Source: Marinospirillum alkaliphilum DSM 21637 (lineage in GTDB: Bacteria; Pseudomonadota; Gammaproteobacteria; Pseudomonadales; Halomonadaceae). Taken from it: a stretch of DNA of 64,000 nucleotides. The position numbers were made by a program, and so were the translations under genes. This document shows, one piece after another, positions 63,220 through 64,000 of the stretch. The notes beneath the pieces are model-generated. The model was not told the origin of the DNA. It saw only the letters and a list, made by a program, of their open reading frames with translations, and made no database searches. The DNA lies in assembly GCF_900119735.1 (NCBI RefSeq), contig NZ_FPJW01000001.1:62001-126000 (forward strand), written 5' to 3'. How positions within the stretch are numbered: the stretch's first letter is position 1; the number at the start of each line of letters is the position of its first letter.

Positions 63220-64000
63220 TCAGCGGCGGTTACGAGCAATGTTTTCCAGGATGGCATCAAAAATACCGCCATCATTGAAGTGATCGTTCTGGGCCTTGTC
63301 CCAGCCGCCAAACACTTCATCAATGGTGAAGAAGTTCACTTTCGGGAAACGATCCGCAAACTCAGCGGCAATTTTCGGATTGGAGGAGCGGTAGAAGTGT
63401 TTACCGGCCAGACGCTGGGCATCGTCAGAGTAGAGTTCATCCAGGTAGGCCTGAGCCACGGTGCGAGTGCCTTTGCGATCCACATTGCGATCCACCACCG
63501 TGACGGGAGGTTCGGCCAGGATGCTCACCGATGGAACAACAATTTCGTACTGACCGCGACCCAGTTGCTCCACCGACAGGAAGGCTTCATTTTCCCAGGC
63601 GATGAACACATCACCGATACGACGCTGAACAAAGGTATTGGTGGCACCACGCGCAGCTGGATCCAGCACCGGCACGTTACCAAAGATCTTTTCTACAAAC
63701 TCACGGGCTTTTTCATGGCTGCCGTATTTCTTTTCGGCATAACCCCAGGCGGCCAGGTAATTCCAGCGTGCACCACCAGAGGTTTTTGGGTTAGGCGTAA
63801 TGACCTGCACATCATCACGGATCAGGTCATCCCAGTCCTTGATGTTTTTGGGGTTACCGGCACGCACCAGCAACACAATGGTAGAGGTGTAAGGAGACGA
63901 GTTGGCGGGTAAACGTTCCTGCCAGCCTTCTGGAATCAGTTGTGCGCGTTGACGCAGGGCATCCACATCATAAGCCAGTGCCAGAGTCACCACGTCGGCA
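63220..64000 (-). CDS. sbp: Sulfate-binding periplasmic protein, C-terminal part (runs off the window)
   Basis: The last 260 codons of a sulfate-binding protein; the frame is still open at the right edge (ADVVTLALAYDVDALRQ), so about 80 codons with the signal peptide lie outside. [39 protein letters not shown] and WENEAFLSVEQLG are standard, and it is about two-thirds identical by eye to the paralogue at 56873. It is the first gene of the sbp-cysT-cysW-cysA operon and delivers sulfate to CysTWA. Confidence 0.95.
   Translation of the reverse strand, partial: ADVVTLALAYDVDALRQRAQLIPEGWQERLPANSSPYTSTIVLLVRAGNPKNIKDWDDLIRDDVQVITPNPKTSGGARWNYLAAWGYAEKKYGSHEKAREFVEKIFGNVPVLDPAARGATNTFVQRRIGDVFIAWENEAFLSVEQLGRGQYEIVVPSVSILAEPPVTVVDRNVDRKGTRTVAQAYLDELYSDDAQRLAGKHFYRSSNPKIAAEFADRFPKVNFFTIDEVFGGWDKAQNDHFNDGGIFDAILENIARNRR

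Overview
The window looks like a stretch of chromosome from a free-living, probably marine or aquatic, gammaproteobacterium of the Oceanospirillales/Pseudomonadales type. This rests on the gene complement: the lnt-corC-ybeY-phoH-miaB block, GacS/BarA with relA and mazG, ppnN, a DUF2788 protein, an acnD/prpF-type propionate operon under a GntR regulator, and several large c-di-GMP proteins. The genus is an inference; no rRNA or other marker lies here. Coding density is high, many neighbouring genes overlap convergently at their 3' ends, and I see no phage, insertion sequence, integrase or CRISPR array.

Layout. 0-7 kb: a two-receiver protein and a CBS-PAS-GGDEF-EAL protein, then a lone bioA with a BirA-type operator, a small helical protein, a DUF2788 membrane protein and a flavodoxin. 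7-14.6 kb: ppnN, an APC/NCS2-like permease, a LysR regulator, a DUF3135 protein, a membrane GGDEF-EAL protein and ppa. 14.7-18.6 kb: a membrane-anchored PP2C/kinase fusion that has lost key catalytic residues in both domains, a zinc-ribbon protein and an Aer-like energy-taxis receptor. 19-24.4 kb: the envelope/RNA block lnt-corC-ybeY-phoH-miaB. 24.5-29.3 kb: tpm, prc, an M18 aminopeptidase and an unknown Cys-motif protein. 29.3-29.8 kb: two tRNA-Asn and one tRNA-Met. 29.9-42 kb: ppc, DUF2489, YaaR-like, cysM, relA, mazG, gacS/barA and pabB. 42-49.3 kb: the complete 2-methylcitrate operon (GntR-prpB-prpC-acnD-prpF) behind a readable promoter and palindromic operators. 49.4-51.5 kb: pirin, a split-barrel protein and a decayed chrA fragment. 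51.5-56.9 kb: a five-gene arsenosugar-type operon (VTT-domain/disulfide-oxidoreductase fusion, two TIGR0428x glycosyltransferases, ArsS, fatty-acid-hydroxylase-like protein). 56.9-64 kb: sulfate uptake (two periplasmic binding proteins and CysTWA), interrupted by a degenerate EAL protein, the remnant of a second one, an amidohydrolase remnant and a YafN/YafO toxin-antitoxin pair.

Themes. Second-messenger signalling is prominent: two GGDEF-EAL proteins with intact motifs, two EAL-like or EAL-derived sequences without metal ligands, RelA, and the GacS/BarA hybrid kinase. Several regulators here have catalytically degenerate domains: a receiver without its phospho-acceptor Asp, the pseudo-phosphatase/pseudokinase fusion, and the dead EAL protein. 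The most accessory part is 57.9-60.3 kb, where gene remnants surround a toxin-antitoxin module between the two sulfate-binding-protein loci. The strongest candidates for little-described biology are the pseudo-PP2C/pseudokinase, the arsenosugar operon with its hydroxylase and VTT-oxidoreductase, and the degenerate EAL pair beside sulfate uptake.
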